NCBI RefSeq assembly: GCF_000715495.1
Contig: NZ_JNLX01000117.1
Coordinates: 1 to 32,487, forward strand
Source: Hymenobacter sp. IS2118
GTDB taxonomy: Bacteria; Bacteroidota; Bacteroidia; Cytophagales; Hymenobacteraceae
Length of the DNA stretch: 32,487 nucleotides
Reading direction: 5' to 3'
Part shown: piece by piece, positions 5,786 through 14,431 of the stretch
How the letters are laid out: each line of letters starts with the position of its first letter
Numbering within the stretch: position 1 is the stretch's first letter
The notes under the pieces: generated by a model
The model's input: only the letters and a program-made list of their open reading frames with translations
Databases searched by the model: none
What the model was told of the DNA's origin: nothing
Translations under genes and position numbers: made by a program

Positions 5786-7321
5786 TTACCCCGCCCAGCC
5801 CTCCCGGTCAAGGCTGCGGTACTGAATGGCTTCGGCCAAATGGTTAATCTGAATGTCGTCGGTGCCGGCCAGGTCGGCAATGGTGCGGGCCACTTTCAGA
5901 ATCCGGTCGTAGGCGCGGGCCGAAAGGCCGAGGCGCTCCATGGCCGTTTTCAGTAGTGTGCGGCCCTCTTCGCTGATTTGGCAGAGGTCCTTCACCATCT
6001 GCGGCGGCATCATGGCGTTGGAATGAATGTCGGCGTATTCCCGAAACCGCGTTTCCTGCACCTGGCGGGCCTTATCCACGCGGGGCTGAATGTCGGCGCT
6101 GGTTTCAGCCTTGCGCGTTTCGGTCATCTGGTCGAAGGTCACGGGCGTCACTTCCACGTGCAGGTCGATGCGGTCGAGTAGCGGCCCAGATACTTTGTTG
6201 AGGTACTTTTGCACCACGCCGGGGCCACAAACGCATTCCTTTTCGGGGTGGTTGTAGTAGCCGCAGGGGCAGGGGTTCATGCTGGCGATGAGCATGAAGT
6301 TGGCCGGAAACTCAATGCTGACCTTGGCCCGCGAAATGGTCACGCGGCGCTCCTCCAGCGGCTGACGCATCACCTCCAGCACCGTCCGCTTAAACTCCGG
6401 CAGCTCGTCGAGAAACAGCACGCCATTGTGCGAGAGCGAGATTTCGCCCGGCTGCGGGTTGCTGCCGCCGCCTACCAGCGCCACGTCCGAAATAGTGTGG
6501 TGGGGCGCCCGAAACGGCCGCGAGCTTAGTAAGCCGCCGCCCGCCAGCTTGCCGGCCACCGAGTGAATCTTGGTGGTTTCGAGTGCCTCCTGCATGCTCA
6601 GGGGCGGCAAAATGCTGGGCAGGCGCTTGGCCAGCATGGTTTTGCCCGCACCGGGCGGCCCAATCATGATGACGTTGTGGCCGCCGGCCGCCGCTATTTC
6701 CAGCGCCCGCTTGATGTTTTCCTGGCCCTGCACGTCGGCAAAGTCGGCCGTGTACTTGTTCACGGTGTGCTGAAACAGCTCGCGCGTGTCCACTTTGGTG
6801 GGCGCGATTTCCAGCCGGCCCTCAAAGAAGTCGATGGCCTCCTGCATGCTCCCGACGGCAATCACGTCGAGGTTGTTCACAATGGCCGCTTCCTCGGCGT
6901 TTTCCTTAGGCAAGATGATGCCTTTGAAGCCTTCCTTGCGGGCCTGAATGGCAATGGGCAGCACGCCCCGAATGGGCCGCAGGTCGCCATCAAGCGACAT
7001 TTCCCCCATAATAATGTAATCCCCCAGCTTCTCCGTATTCAGCTGCTGCGAGGCGTGCAGAATGCCCAGCGCAATGGGCAAATCGTAGGCCGCGCCTTCC
7101 TTGCGAATGTCGGCCGGGGCCATGTTCACCACCACTTTGGTGCGCGGCATGCGGTAGCCGCGCAGCTTCAGCGCCGCCTCAATACGCTGCTGGCTCTCCT
7201 TGATGGCATTATCCGGCAAGCCCACCACGTAAAACAACGTCCCAGCCGTCACTACCACTTCAATGGTAATGGTGTAGGCATTGACGCCCTGCACGGCCGA
7301 GCCGAAAGTTTTGGTGAGCAT
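5786..7321 (-). CDS. comM: YifB/ComM family Mg-chelatase-like AAA ATPase
   Basis: A 511-aa protein. The start at 7321 (MLTKTFGSAVQGVNAY) matches the family N-terminus; an in-frame ATG 63 bp upstream would add an atypical leader. An N-terminal Lon-protease-like domain (about 1-170) precedes the AAA+ domain with Walker A GPPGAGKT (221-228) and Walker B FLDELPEF, then a cysteine-bearing insert (CPCGYYNHPEKECVCG) and the C-terminal magnesium-chelatase helical domain. ComM is a hexameric branch-migration helicase that extends heteroduplex during natural transformation; many non-competent species also carry it. It lies between gmhA and the TA pair on the same strand. Confidence 0.93.
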   Translation of the reverse strand: MLTKTFGSAVQGVNAYTITIEVVVTAGTLFYVVGLPDNAIKESQQRIEAALKLRGYRMPRTKVVVNMAPADIRKEGAAYDLPIALGILHASQQLNTEKLGDYIIMGEMSLDGDLRPIRGVLPIAIQARKEGFKGIILPKENAEEAAIVNNLDVIAVGSMQEAIDFFEGRLEIAPTKVDTRELFQHTVNKYTADFADVQGQENIKRALEIAAAGGHNVIMIGPPGAGKTMLAKRLPSILPPLSMQEALETTKIHSVAGKLAGGGLLSSRPFRAPHHTISDVALVGGGSNPQPGEISLSHNGVLFLDELPEFKRTVLEVMRQPLEERRVTISRAKVSIEFPANFMLIASMNPCPCGYYNHPEKECVCGPGVVQKYLNKVSGPLLDRIDLHVEVTPVTFDQMTETRKAETSADIQPRVDKARQVQETRFREYADIHSNAMMPPQMVKDLCQISEEGRTLLKTAMERLGLSARAYDRILKVARTIADLAGTDDIQINHLAEAIQYRSLDREGWAG

Positions 7322-7368
7322 GGAGTTTGGTAGGTGAAATGGTGGGGTGGTGAATTTCAGCAGATTTA

Positions 7369-7376
7369 CAAACCTA
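7369..7376 (-). promoter_or_regulatory. Possible -7 box upstream of comM
   Basis: The minus strand reads TAGGTTTG, matching TAnnTTTG, 47 nt before the comM start and just past the gmhA stop. No TTG at the expected -33 distance was found, so the support is partial. Confidence 0.4.
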
Positions 7377-7408
7377 CCATACATCTTCCTGACTTGTTCA
7401 CCAGCTTA

Positions 7409-8017
7409 CTATTTCACCACCTCGCCAAGCACCAGCTTCTCAATCAGTAATATCAGGATGTGAATCACCTTGATGTGGACTTCCTGAATCCGGTCGGCGT
7501 ACCCGAAGTGCGGCACCCGGATTTCCACGTCGCTGAGGCCCGCCAGCAGGCCGCCGTCTTTGCCGGTGAGCGCAACAACGTGCAGGCCGGCCTCCTTGGC
7601 GGCCTCGGCGGCGCGGATAATGTTGGGCGAGTTGCCGCTGGTGCTGATGGCCAGCAGCACATCGCCGGGCCGGCCCAGCGCCTCCACGAACCGGCTGAAC
7701 ACGAACTCGAAGCCGAAGTCATTCGCCACGCAGGTCATGTGCGAGGCTTCGGTGAGGGCGATGGCGGCCAGGGCGCGGCGGTTCTGGCGGTAGCGGCCGC
7801 TCAGCTCCTCGGCAAAGTGCTGAGCATCGCAGAGGCTGCCGCCGTTGCCGCAGGTGAGGACCTTGCCGCCGTTGCGCAGGCAGTGGGCAAACACCTCGGC
7901 GGCGTCGGCGATGCGGGTCAGGTTAGCGGGCTCGGCCAGAAACTGGTCGAGCACGTCGCGGGCCTCGGTCAGTTCGGCGCGGATGAGGTCGGGGAGCAGG
8001 AGAACGTTGTCGGGCAC
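7409..8017 (-). CDS. gmhA: D-sedoheptulose-7-phosphate isomerase (SIS domain)
   Basis: A 202-aa protein beginning at GTG. It has the GmhA fingerprint: [21 protein letters not shown] (56-76) for sugar-phosphate binding, [10 protein letters not shown] (124-133) as the SIS phosphate loop, and the C-terminal [14 protein letters not shown] helix with the catalytic-region His. The enzyme converts sedoheptulose 7-phosphate to D-glycero-D-manno-heptose 7-phosphate, the first step to ADP- or GDP-heptose for surface polysaccharide. No other heptose gene is in view. Its neighbours upstream on the strand are small membrane proteins and an ABC exporter, which suits an envelope theme but does not prove a pathway. 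Confidence 0.9.
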   Translation of the reverse strand: MPDNVLLLPDLIRAELTEARDVLDQFLAEPANLTRIADAAEVFAHCLRNGGKVLTCGNGGSLCDAQHFAEELSGRYRQNRRALAAIALTEASHMTCVANDFGFEFVFSRFVEALGRPGDVLLAISTSGNSPNIIRAAEAAKEAGLHVVALTGKDGGLLAGLSDVEIRVPHFGYADRIQEVHIKVIHILILLIEKLVLGEVVK

Positions 8018-8065
8018 TGATGGGTACTCAGGAGCGGGAAAAGCAGGAGCGAGGGGCCGGGCCGG

Positions 8066-8527
8066 CTACAGCGGTGGGCGTTCGGCTGGCGGGGTGTTGC
8101 TCAGGCTGGGGTCGCGCTGCGGGAAAAGGGGCTGGGGCAGATGGTCGGTGGCATTGCTGCCCAGCGGCGGTTGCACTTCCATGGTGCGGCCGTCGACGGT
8201 GCTGCCCGTGTGCGCCACAACCGGCGTCGTGCCGCGCTGCTGGTGGTCGTAGAGTTTGGCCTTGAGCTCGTTGATGCGGTTTTCGTGCTGGGTCACCGAG
8301 CGGCGCAGCAGCACGCTATCGAGGTTTTCGGTCACCAGATGCAGGGCCAGAATAATGGCGCCTACCACAAACAGCGTGTAGTAAAAACTCCGCTCTTGCT
8401 CCAGGGCCGACAAGCCCGTGCCCATGCCCATAACGGAAGTGCGTACGGCCGGAGCCAGAACAAACAACAGCGCCAGCAGCAGGTAAACCATCACGGCGAC
8501 GGTAACAATACGTTTGAGAGCGAGCAT
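8066..8527 (-). CDS. Uncharacterised membrane protein with two TM segments
   Basis: A 153-aa protein from the ATG at 8527 (MLALKRIVTVAVMVYLLLALLFVLAP); an earlier in-frame ATG would place a Pro-rich leader before the first helix. Two transmembrane segments (about 8-27 and 52-70) are followed by a short coiled-coil-like stretch (LLRRSVTQHENRINELKAKLYDHQQ) and a Pro/Ser-rich disordered tail. I recognise no family. It sits 48 bp upstream of gmhA on the same strand. Homology between it and the next small membrane protein is not evident. Function unknown. Confidence 0.6.
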   Translation of the reverse strand: MLALKRIVTVAVMVYLLLALLFVLAPAVRTSVMGMGTGLSALEQERSFYYTLFVVGAIILALHLVTENLDSVLLRRSVTQHENRINELKAKLYDHQQRGTTPVVAHTGSTVDGRTMEVQPPLGSNATDHLPQPLFPQRDPSLSNTPPAERPPL

Positions 8528-8614
8528 GACGAAAACGGAATAAGGTGGAGGAAACACGCCCGCCAAAAGCAGCAGACCTGGAAAACAACGGCAAAATAGC
8601 GCTTATTAACCGAG

Positions 8615-8845
8615 TTACCGGGCCTGCGCGGCGGTATCGGCCACTTCCACCGAATCGGCCGGGTCGACGATGATGCCGCGCAGGCCCTGGCCCTCACGGC
8701 TGGCCTTGGGCGTTTGCGCCGGCATTTCAGTGGTTGCGTTGAGCCGGTCGTTGACGGCCCGGTAGCCCAGGTTATAAATCAGCCGCACCAGCACGATGCC
8801 CCCCACCAGATAGAGAAACCAACGAAATCGATTTTTGCCGAGCAT
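8615..8845 (-). CDS. Small single-TM protein, uncharacterised
   Basis: A 76-aa protein: a basic start (MLGKNRFRWF), one transmembrane helix (LYLVGGIVLVRLIYNLGY), then a hydrophilic tail with a Val/Asp/Ala-rich end (GIIVDPADSVEVADTAAQAR). It lies between the ABC exporter and the two-TM protein, all on the minus strand. The helix-plus-tail architecture and consistent codon use favour a real gene, but no family is recognised. The 115-bp gap to the exporter is filled with decayed AACAGTTA-type repeats. Confidence 0.55.
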   Translation of the reverse strand: MLGKNRFRWFLYLVGGIVLVRLIYNLGYRAVNDRLNATTEMPAQTPKASREGQGLRGIIVDPADSVEVADTAAQAR

Positions 8846-8852
8846 AAGGAAT

Positions 8853-8957
8853 GTCAGTTAACAGTTAATAGTTAGCAGTGAACAGTTATTGAAGCTGTTT
8901 AGCGAATTATTGGACGAGAAGTAAAGGGATAACAGCTGACGGCTGAAAGCTATTGGC
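8853..8957. repeat. AACAGTTA/AACAGCT-type dispersed repeat remnants
   Basis: Short related units crowd the gap: CAGTTAACAGTTAATAGTTA, a second AACAGTTA at about 8881, and AACAGCTGACGGCTG with AAGCTATTGGCTCAT at about 8931-8957. The last part resembles the reverse complement of AGCCAATAGCTTGTAGCTG at 22595-22613 near rnpA, so two loci share a decayed repeat family. Confidence 0.5.
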
Positions 8958-8960
8958 TCA

Positions 8961-10802
8961 TCAAACCAGCGCGGCATTGGTTTGCATGGAGCTCAGGCGC
9001 TGGTACACGCCGCCGGGGCGCTGCACCAGCTCGGCGTGGGTGCCGCGCTCCACGATGCGGCCGTGCTGGAGTACTACAATTTCGTCGGCGTGCTGCACGG
9101 TGCTCAGGCGGTGGGCAATCACGAGCGAGGTGCGGTTCTGCATCAGGCGCTGCAAGGCTTCCTGCACCAGTTTCTCGCTCTCGGTGTCGAGGGCCGACGT
9201 GGCTTCGTCCAGAATCAGAATCGGCGGGTTGCGCAAAATGGCGCGGGCGATGCTCAGCCGCTGCCGCTGCCCGCCCGACAGCCGCGAGCCCCGGTCGCCA
9301 ATCACGGTTTGGTAGCCGTCGGGGCTGGCCACGATGAATTCGTGGGCGTTGGCAATGCGGGCGGCTTCCACGACTTCGGCCTCCGTGGCCTGGGTGTTGA
9401 AGCGGATGTTGTTGAAAATGGTGTCGTTGAACAGGATGCTTTCCTGCGTTACGATGCCCATCTGGTCGCGCACCGAATGCAGCGTGCAGCCGCGCAGGTC
9501 GTGCCCGTCAATCAGGATTTGGCCGGCGCTGGGGTCGTAGAAGCGCGGCAGCAGGTCGGCCAGGGTGCTTTTGCCGCCGCCGCTGCTGCCCACCAGCGCC
9601 ACCGTGCTGCCCTTGCGAATGGTCAGGTTGATGTCGTAGAGCACCGGGGTTTCGCCGTAGCTGAACTGCAGGTTCTGGAACTCGATTTCGCGCTCGAACG
9701 GCGGCAGCACCGCCGCGTTGGGCCGGTCCCGGATGGCCGGCTCAATGTCGATGATGCTCAGCACCCGCTCGCCCGCCACCAGCCCGCGCTGGATGTTGCC
9801 GAACGACGACGACAGCGCCTTGGCCGGCGTGAGCACCTGCGAAAAAAGAATGATGTAGCCAATAAACTTCGCCGCCGTCAGGTCCGATTCCCCGCCCAGC
9901 ACCAGCGAGCCGCCAAAGTAGAGCAAGCCCGCCACCACCGAAACCCCGGCAAATTCGGAAAACGGCGAGGCCAGGTCGCGGGTGTTGTCGATGTTGCGCG
10001 AGGTGCGGGCGTACTGGTCGTTCTGGGCCATAAACTTGCCCAGAATATACTGCTGGGCATTGAACGCCTTGATGACGCGCACACCGCCCAGCGTCTCGTC
10101 AATCACCGAGAGCATTGTGCCCAGGGTTTGCTGGCTCTGCTTGGCCTGCCGCCGCAGCCGCTTGGAAACCGTGGCAATGATGCCACCCGAAATCGGCAGC
10201 AGCACCAGCGAAAACAGCGTGAGCTTGGCCGATATCGTGAACAGGACCACGAAGTAAAAGATGATGGTGAGCGGGTCGCGGATGACGCCGGTCAGCGTGT
10301 TCACCACCGAGGTTTCCACCTCCTGCACGTCGCTGGTAAAGCGTGACATCAGGTCGCCCTTGCGCTCGCCGCTGAAGAAGCTGAGCGGCAATTGCAGCAT
10401 GCGCTGGTACAAATCGAGGCGCAGGCCGCGAATTACGCGGGCCCGCACCTTGGCAATCAGCCGCAGGCTGAGGTAGCGAAACAGGTTGCTGAAAAACACC
10501 GATACCACCACCGCCCCGCACACGAACGAAAGCGCCCCCATGCGCCCGTAAGCATCAATTACCTGCCCGAAATAATAGTAAAAAGCGTCGGTGATGAAGC
10601 GCGCGCTCAGCGAGAAGCCGGGGAGCGACTTGGGGATTTCAGTCGCCGTCTCGGTCTGGTTGAACAGCACATTGAGCAGCGGCACAATCAGCGTAAAGTT
10701 GAAAATGCTGAACACAATGGTCAGTATCGTCAGCACAAAGTACAGCGGCAGAAAGCTGGCAAACGGCCGGGCGTACTGTAGAATGCGGAGGTAAGTCTTC
10801 AT
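8961..10802 (-). CDS. ABC exporter, fused TMD-NBD (MsbA-like half transporter)
   Basis: A 613-aa half transporter. The start MKTYLRILQYARPF at 10802 is the usual N-terminus; an in-frame ATG 93 bp upstream adds a basic leader outside the family pattern. The N-terminal six-helix type I exporter domain (about 1-330) includes FFSGERKGDLMSRFTSDV, the coupling-helix region. The ATPase domain has Walker A GSSGGGKST (about 400-410), signature LSGGQRQR (about 509), Walker B ILILDEATSALD (about 532) and the switch His in IAHRLSTV. Proteins of this type export lipids, polysaccharide precursors or drugs as homodimers. The substrate cannot be read from sequence; lipid A-core export is one option. Confidence 0.93.
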   Translation of the reverse strand: MKTYLRILQYARPFASFLPLYFVLTILTIVFSIFNFTLIVPLLNVLFNQTETATEIPKSLPGFSLSARFITDAFYYYFGQVIDAYGRMGALSFVCGAVVVSVFFSNLFRYLSLRLIAKVRARVIRGLRLDLYQRMLQLPLSFFSGERKGDLMSRFTSDVQEVETSVVNTLTGVIRDPLTIIFYFVVLFTISAKLTLFSLVLLPISGGIIATVSKRLRRQAKQSQQTLGTMLSVIDETLGGVRVIKAFNAQQYILGKFMAQNDQYARTSRNIDNTRDLASPFSEFAGVSVVAGLLYFGGSLVLGGESDLTAAKFIGYIILFSQVLTPAKALSSSFGNIQRGLVAGERVLSIIDIEPAIRDRPNAAVLPPFEREIEFQNLQFSYGETPVLYDINLTIRKGSTVALVGSSGGGKSTLADLLPRFYDPSAGQILIDGHDLRGCTLHSVRDQMGIVTQESILFNDTIFNNIRFNTQATEAEVVEAARIANAHEFIVASPDGYQTVIGDRGSRLSGGQRQRLSIARAILRNPPILILDEATSALDTESEKLVQEALQRLMQNRTSLVIAHRLSTVQHADEIVVLQHGRIVERGTHAELVQRPGGVYQRLSSMQTNAALV

Positions 10803-10919
10803 ACGGGCTGCAAAGCTACGCCGCTTGCCACGTGCGCCCGCCAACAAACCCTTGCCGGGCCCGGTTACGTAGGTGACCGCAGGCGCGGCACTCACGCTGT
10901 TAAACTTGTGGCAAATAGT

Positions 10920-11363
10920 ATGAAACGCAACGAATTTCTACAGTTATTCGGCTTTGGGGCCACGCTGCTGGTGAGCGGCTGTTTGGGCAGCTGCGGCAGT
11001 AAAACCGACAACCCCCAGCCCGGTCCGGGCCCAACCCCAACTCCCGGCACTGTCGACTTTACCATTGATGTGACCGCTCCGGCCAATGCCCGCCTCAACG
11101 ACCCGGCCTTCGGCTACGTGTACGGGGCTGATAATGGGGTTATTGTCGCCAAAACCGCTACGGGTAGCTACGTGGCACTGGCCGCTGCCTGCACGCATCA
11201 GGGCACCACGGTGTCGTTTCAGCCCGCCGTCAACAACTTCTTCTGCCCCAACCACGGCTCCCGGTTTAGTACCTCCGGTACGGCGCTCAACGGTCCGGCC
11301 TCCACGCCGCTAAAGGTTTACACCCTGGTGCAAACCGGCAACATGCTGCGCATCACCGGTTAA
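10920..11363 (+). CDS. Rieske [2Fe-2S] domain lipoprotein
   Basis: A 147-aa protein. The ATG at 10920 (MKRNEFLQLFGFGATLLVSGC) gives a lipoprotein/Tat-like signal with lipobox VSGC (Cys21) and is preferred to an ATG 12 bp upstream. After a Pro/Gly-rich linker comes a Rieske domain with CTHQG (C91, H93) and CPNHGS (C109, H112), the complete set of cluster ligands. Family members of this form are envelope-anchored electron carriers or sensors with unknown partners; no oxidoreductase gene is adjacent. A TAAACTTG at 10901-10908 resembles a -7 box with one mismatch. Convergent with the Wzi-family gene, 12 bp apart. Confidence 0.88.
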   Translation: MKRNEFLQLFGFGATLLVSGCLGSCGSKTDNPQPGPGPTPTPGTVDFTIDVTAPANARLNDPAFGYVYGADNGVIVAKTATGSYVALAAACTHQGTTVSFQPAVNNFFCPNHGSRFSTSGTALNGPASTPLKVYTLVQTGNMLRITG

Positions 11364-11375
11364 AAGAGGCTGGTC

Positions 11376-13298
11376 TTAAAACTCGTGGAGGCGCTGTGCG
11401 ATGTTCCAGCGCAGGGCCAGCGAGGCGAAAACCTGGGTGCCGTCGCGCTCGGGCGTGAGGGAGTACGTCTGGTTGCGGGCAATTACTTTGGCGTCTACGA
11501 ACAGGTTCAGGCGCGGCTGGTAGGTGGCCGTGAAATCGGTGTGCAGCAGGCGGCTCTTGTTGCCCTGGCCCAGGCTATTGCCGTATTCGCTCACGCGGGT
11601 GTCGTAGGATTTTAGTACGTTGCCGCCGTAATTCTGCTTGTCCACGTCGCCATTAACAAGGTCGAGGCCCTGCTGCGAGTAAAAGGCCTTGCCCACCAGC
11701 ATCAGGCGGGGTAGCGGCTGGTAGCTGAGTACGCCCAGCACTTCGGTGAAGTTGGCGCCCAGGGGATGGGCCAGCGGTTGCTGGTAGTGCTGGTAGTTGG
11801 TGAATTCGTCCTTGTGCTCGTAGGTGAAGGGCCGGACGTAGTTGAATTCCAACTGCAAATCGAGGTTGCGCAGGCCTGCCACGTCAATGTACTTGCCGCC
11901 CAGCTGCAGGGCAAACTTGTTGCCCCACCAGCCATTTCCAGCACGTATTTCGCTGATTTTTAACTCATCCAATACCACTTGGCCGTAAATCTGGGCCGTG
12001 TGGCGAACATTCCATTTAAAGTCCAGACCCAGAATAGCGTTATCGGCCGAGCCGACATTTTGCTCTACAGCCCGATAGAAAATAATGGGGTTGAGGTATT
12101 GCAATTCGAAGCCACGGGCCCGACGTCCGGGCACAATTTTGCCACCGGCCACCACGCTATCGGGTTCGGGGTTGCGGCCACCCAGAATAGCACTTTCAAA
12201 CACGCCAATGTTCAGGTTAGGCGTCACATCGAAGCTGAGGTGGTGCATGGCCATGTACTTTTTAGGGTACACCTGGTCTGCGTTTTCCCGCCGCGCCGTG
12301 AGCTCGGCAAAGATGTTCTGGTAGTTGAATTTCCAGATGCGCGTGTTCACCTTGAGGAAGAAGTACGGCGCGCTGTAGTCCGAGAGAATGAGCGAGCGGT
12401 AGCCGTTGCCGATAAAATTCCGGTCGTGGGCGAGCTGCAGGTTCACGTACTTGGTGGCGTAGGTAATGCCGCCCCGCGCCGTGAAAAAGTCGTACTGACT
12501 GCCGCGCTCGGTCTTGAAATACTTCCAGTAGCCCTCGTGCGGCACAATCTGGTCGCGCTGAATCCGGTCCTGCACGTACTGGGGTACGCCCATCTGGTTA
12601 TCGGCCAGAAAGGTGTAGAAACCCAGCTTTTGGTCGATGGTGCCTTCCAGCTGCAGGCCGCGGGTGTTCACGTAGCGCAGGCCGCTCAGCTCGCTGTCGC
12701 GGCCCACTTGCAGCAGCGCCACCGGGTTCACGCGCAGCTTAAAGCCCTCGGCTTCCACGTGGAAAAGGTCAGTCTGATTGCGGTAGAAATGGGTGAGCAG
12801 CGGTTTGGCGCTTTCGTTCAGGGTTGCGCCCTGGGTGCTGTTCATCCAGTTGTCCTTCACTAGGTATTCCGCGTTAAAGCGGTCGGCTCGCGAAAGGGTG
12901 CCGCCAGTGCTGGCGCTATCCGGCGTCAGCATGCGCTCGCCCAGCCGGGCCACCGCGGCGCGGGTGTAGGGCCGCACACTGGTGTGCGGGTCGTTGAAGG
13001 AATCGGGGCCGAACTTGATGGCGTACCGGTCAATTAGGCGGTAGATGTCGGCATCGAGAGGCACGTAATTGGCGCCCTGCGTGGTTTTGCTCGGCGGCGG
13101 CGTCAAATCCACGGGTGCTACCGGCTGGTCAAACTTCACCCAAGGCGAGGCTTGCTCTGTAGCAGCGGGCGTGGCGGGCGGCGTGGCCACCGGCGCGGGC
13201 ATTGCCGGTTCGGCCGGGGGCGGGGAGGGCACTGTTTGAGCCGCCAAATGCCCCAGGGGCAGCGTCAGAGCGGAAAACAGCAGTAGCGCTTTATGCAT
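11376..13298 (-). CDS. Capsule assembly Wzi-family / RemB-like outer-membrane protein
   Basis: A 640-aa protein with a signal peptide (MHKALLLFSALTLPLGHLAA) and a Pro/Ala-rich linker (about 22-70). A long beta-barrel-like region follows (LQLEGTIDQKLGFYTFLADNQMG, YVNLQLAHDRNFIGNGYRSLILSD, RGFELQYLNPIIFYRAVEQ), ending in SLALRWNIAQRLHEF. The GNGYRSLILSDYSAPYF and LQYLNPIIF segments are characteristic of the Wzi/Caps_assemb family; its Flavobacterium member RemB is linked to gliding. Wzi proteins sit in the outer membrane and help attach capsule. No capsule operon or gliding gene is nearby, so the specific role is open. The gene is complete. Confidence 0.82.
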   Translation of the reverse strand: MHKALLLFSALTLPLGHLAAQTVPSPPPAEPAMPAPVATPPATPAATEQASPWVKFDQPVAPVDLTPPPSKTTQGANYVPLDADIYRLIDRYAIKFGPDSFNDPHTSVRPYTRAAVARLGERMLTPDSASTGGTLSRADRFNAEYLVKDNWMNSTQGATLNESAKPLLTHFYRNQTDLFHVEAEGFKLRVNPVALLQVGRDSELSGLRYVNTRGLQLEGTIDQKLGFYTFLADNQMGVPQYVQDRIQRDQIVPHEGYWKYFKTERGSQYDFFTARGGITYATKYVNLQLAHDRNFIGNGYRSLILSDYSAPYFFLKVNTRIWKFNYQNIFAELTARRENADQVYPKKYMAMHHLSFDVTPNLNIGVFESAILGGRNPEPDSVVAGGKIVPGRRARGFELQYLNPIIFYRAVEQNVGSADNAILGLDFKWNVRHTAQIYGQVVLDELKISEIRAGNGWWGNKFALQLGGKYIDVAGLRNLDLQLEFNYVRPFTYEHKDEFTNYQHYQQPLAHPLGANFTEVLGVLSYQPLPRLMLVGKAFYSQQGLDLVNGDVDKQNYGGNVLKSYDTRVSEYGNSLGQGNKSRLLHTDFTATYQPRLNLFVDAKVIARNQTYSLTPERDGTQVFASLALRWNIAQRLHEF

Positions 13299-13567
13299 AA
13301 ATCCAGATAGTATTCATAAGAATTGAAACGCCGCCGCCGGCTAAACCCCACGCGCGCTGATTTCCTCCCAAAACTACGCAGCCGGCCGTTGGGAAGAATA
13401 AGCGGCGCCCGCCCTGGCGTCCCGAATGTCGGGCTTCGTAGTTCCCTGCCTCGCGGCTGCCAGCTGGCAAATTCGCGCCGGGTTTCTTGCCCGCGCCCGG
13501 TTTCTGTGCCAACTTCGGGCATCCGGCCGGTCCTTTCCCCGCCTTCATCTTCCAATCCTCTTCCAGC

Positions 13568-14290
13568 ATGGCCAAAACCCCACTTTCTGCCGCTCCGGCC
13601 AACGCCGCCGTGCCTGCCGCCGCTGCTGATGCCGCCGCTACCCTGGCCAACGTGCACGTCGTATGCGCTGAGCCCAGCATCGCCAACCATTTTCTGGCCC
13701 AGTTGCGCGACAAAGAGGTGCAAAAGGACAGCCTGCGCTTCCGCCGCAACCTGCAGCGTCTGGGCGAAATCATGGCCTACCGCATCAGCGCCCACCTCAG
13801 CTACACCGACAAGGTTATTCAGACCCCGCTGGCCGAAACCACCGGTAAGCTGCTCCACGACTTTCCCATTCTGGCCACCGTGCTGCGGGCCGGCCTGCCG
13901 TTTCACCAGGGCTTCCTCAATTATTTCGACCAGAGTCCCAGCGCGTTTGTGGCCGCTTACCGCATTGAGGGTACGGCCCAGGTGCAGGTGCAGGTCGATT
14001 ACCTCTCGGCGCCCAGCCTCGACGAGCGGGTGCTGATTCTGGCCGACCCCATGCTGGCCTCGGGCAAAAGCCTGGTGCAAACTTACCGGGCCATGCTGCG
14101 CTTCGGTACGCCCCGGCAGGTGCACATCGCGGCCGTCATTGCCTCGCCCGAGGGCCTGGCCTACGTGGCCCGCGAAATCCCCGAAGCCAATCTCTGGGTG
14201 GCCGCCATCGATGAAAAGCTGAACGCCCAGGCCTACATCGTCCCCGGCCTCGGCGACGCCGGCGACCTGTCGTTCGGCAGTAAGCTGTAG
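13568..14290 (+). CDS. upp: Uracil phosphoribosyltransferase
   Basis: A 240-aa protein from the ATG at 13568 (MAKTPLSAAPANAA). It makes UMP from uracil and PRPP (pyrimidine salvage). The PRPP loop VLILADPMLASGKSL (about 155-169) carries the acidic pair region and Gly/Lys/Ser of the family, and the C-terminal uracil-binding segment is GLGDAGDLSFGSKL (227-240). The Ala-rich first 25 residues extend beyond a typical bacterial Upp, and the usual GDAGDR reads GDAGDL here, a pattern I associate with Bacteroidota members but cannot check. Monocistronic in appearance, divergent from the Wzi-family gene. Confidence 0.92.
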   Translation: MAKTPLSAAPANAAVPAAAADAAATLANVHVVCAEPSIANHFLAQLRDKEVQKDSLRFRRNLQRLGEIMAYRISAHLSYTDKVIQTPLAETTGKLLHDFPILATVLRAGLPFHQGFLNYFDQSPSAFVAAYRIEGTAQVQVQVDYLSAPSLDERVLILADPMLASGKSLVQTYRAMLRFGTPRQVHIAAVIASPEGLAYVAREIPEANLWVAAIDEKLNAQAYIVPGLGDAGDLSFGSKL

Positions 14291-14320
14291 CGCCGCCCGC
14301 GGCAACCAAGCCGGGCGGCG
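14291..14320 (+). terminator. GC-rich hairpin directly after upp
   Basis: CGCCGCCCG (14291-14299) and CGGGCGGCG (14312-14320) form a 9-bp GC stem immediately after the upp stop codon. No U-run follows, so it may be a 3' stabilising hairpin and not an intrinsic terminator. Confidence 0.4.
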
Positions 14321-14339
14321 TGCGCAATAACACCGCCGT

Positions 14340-14373
14340 TTTGAACTACCACTTTCCAAACGTGGTATCTTTG
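14340..14373 (+). promoter_or_regulatory. Promoter of the 14432 membrane-protein gene
   Basis: TATCTTTG at 14366-14373 matches the -7 consensus exactly. TTTG at 14340-14343 lies 22 nt upstream, the long end of the usual spacing. Confidence 0.6.
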
Positions 14374-14431
14374 CTACGCGCCCACCCCGCGCTGTTGCTG
14401 CTTTCCCATCGCCCGTTTTTCCTGTCCCGTT

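Noticed and set aside
8982..10346. 454-codon plus-strand frame opposite the ABC exporter
   Set aside because: Antisense shadow of the ATPase and membrane domains; His/Val/Gly/Ala-rich with no recognisable domain.
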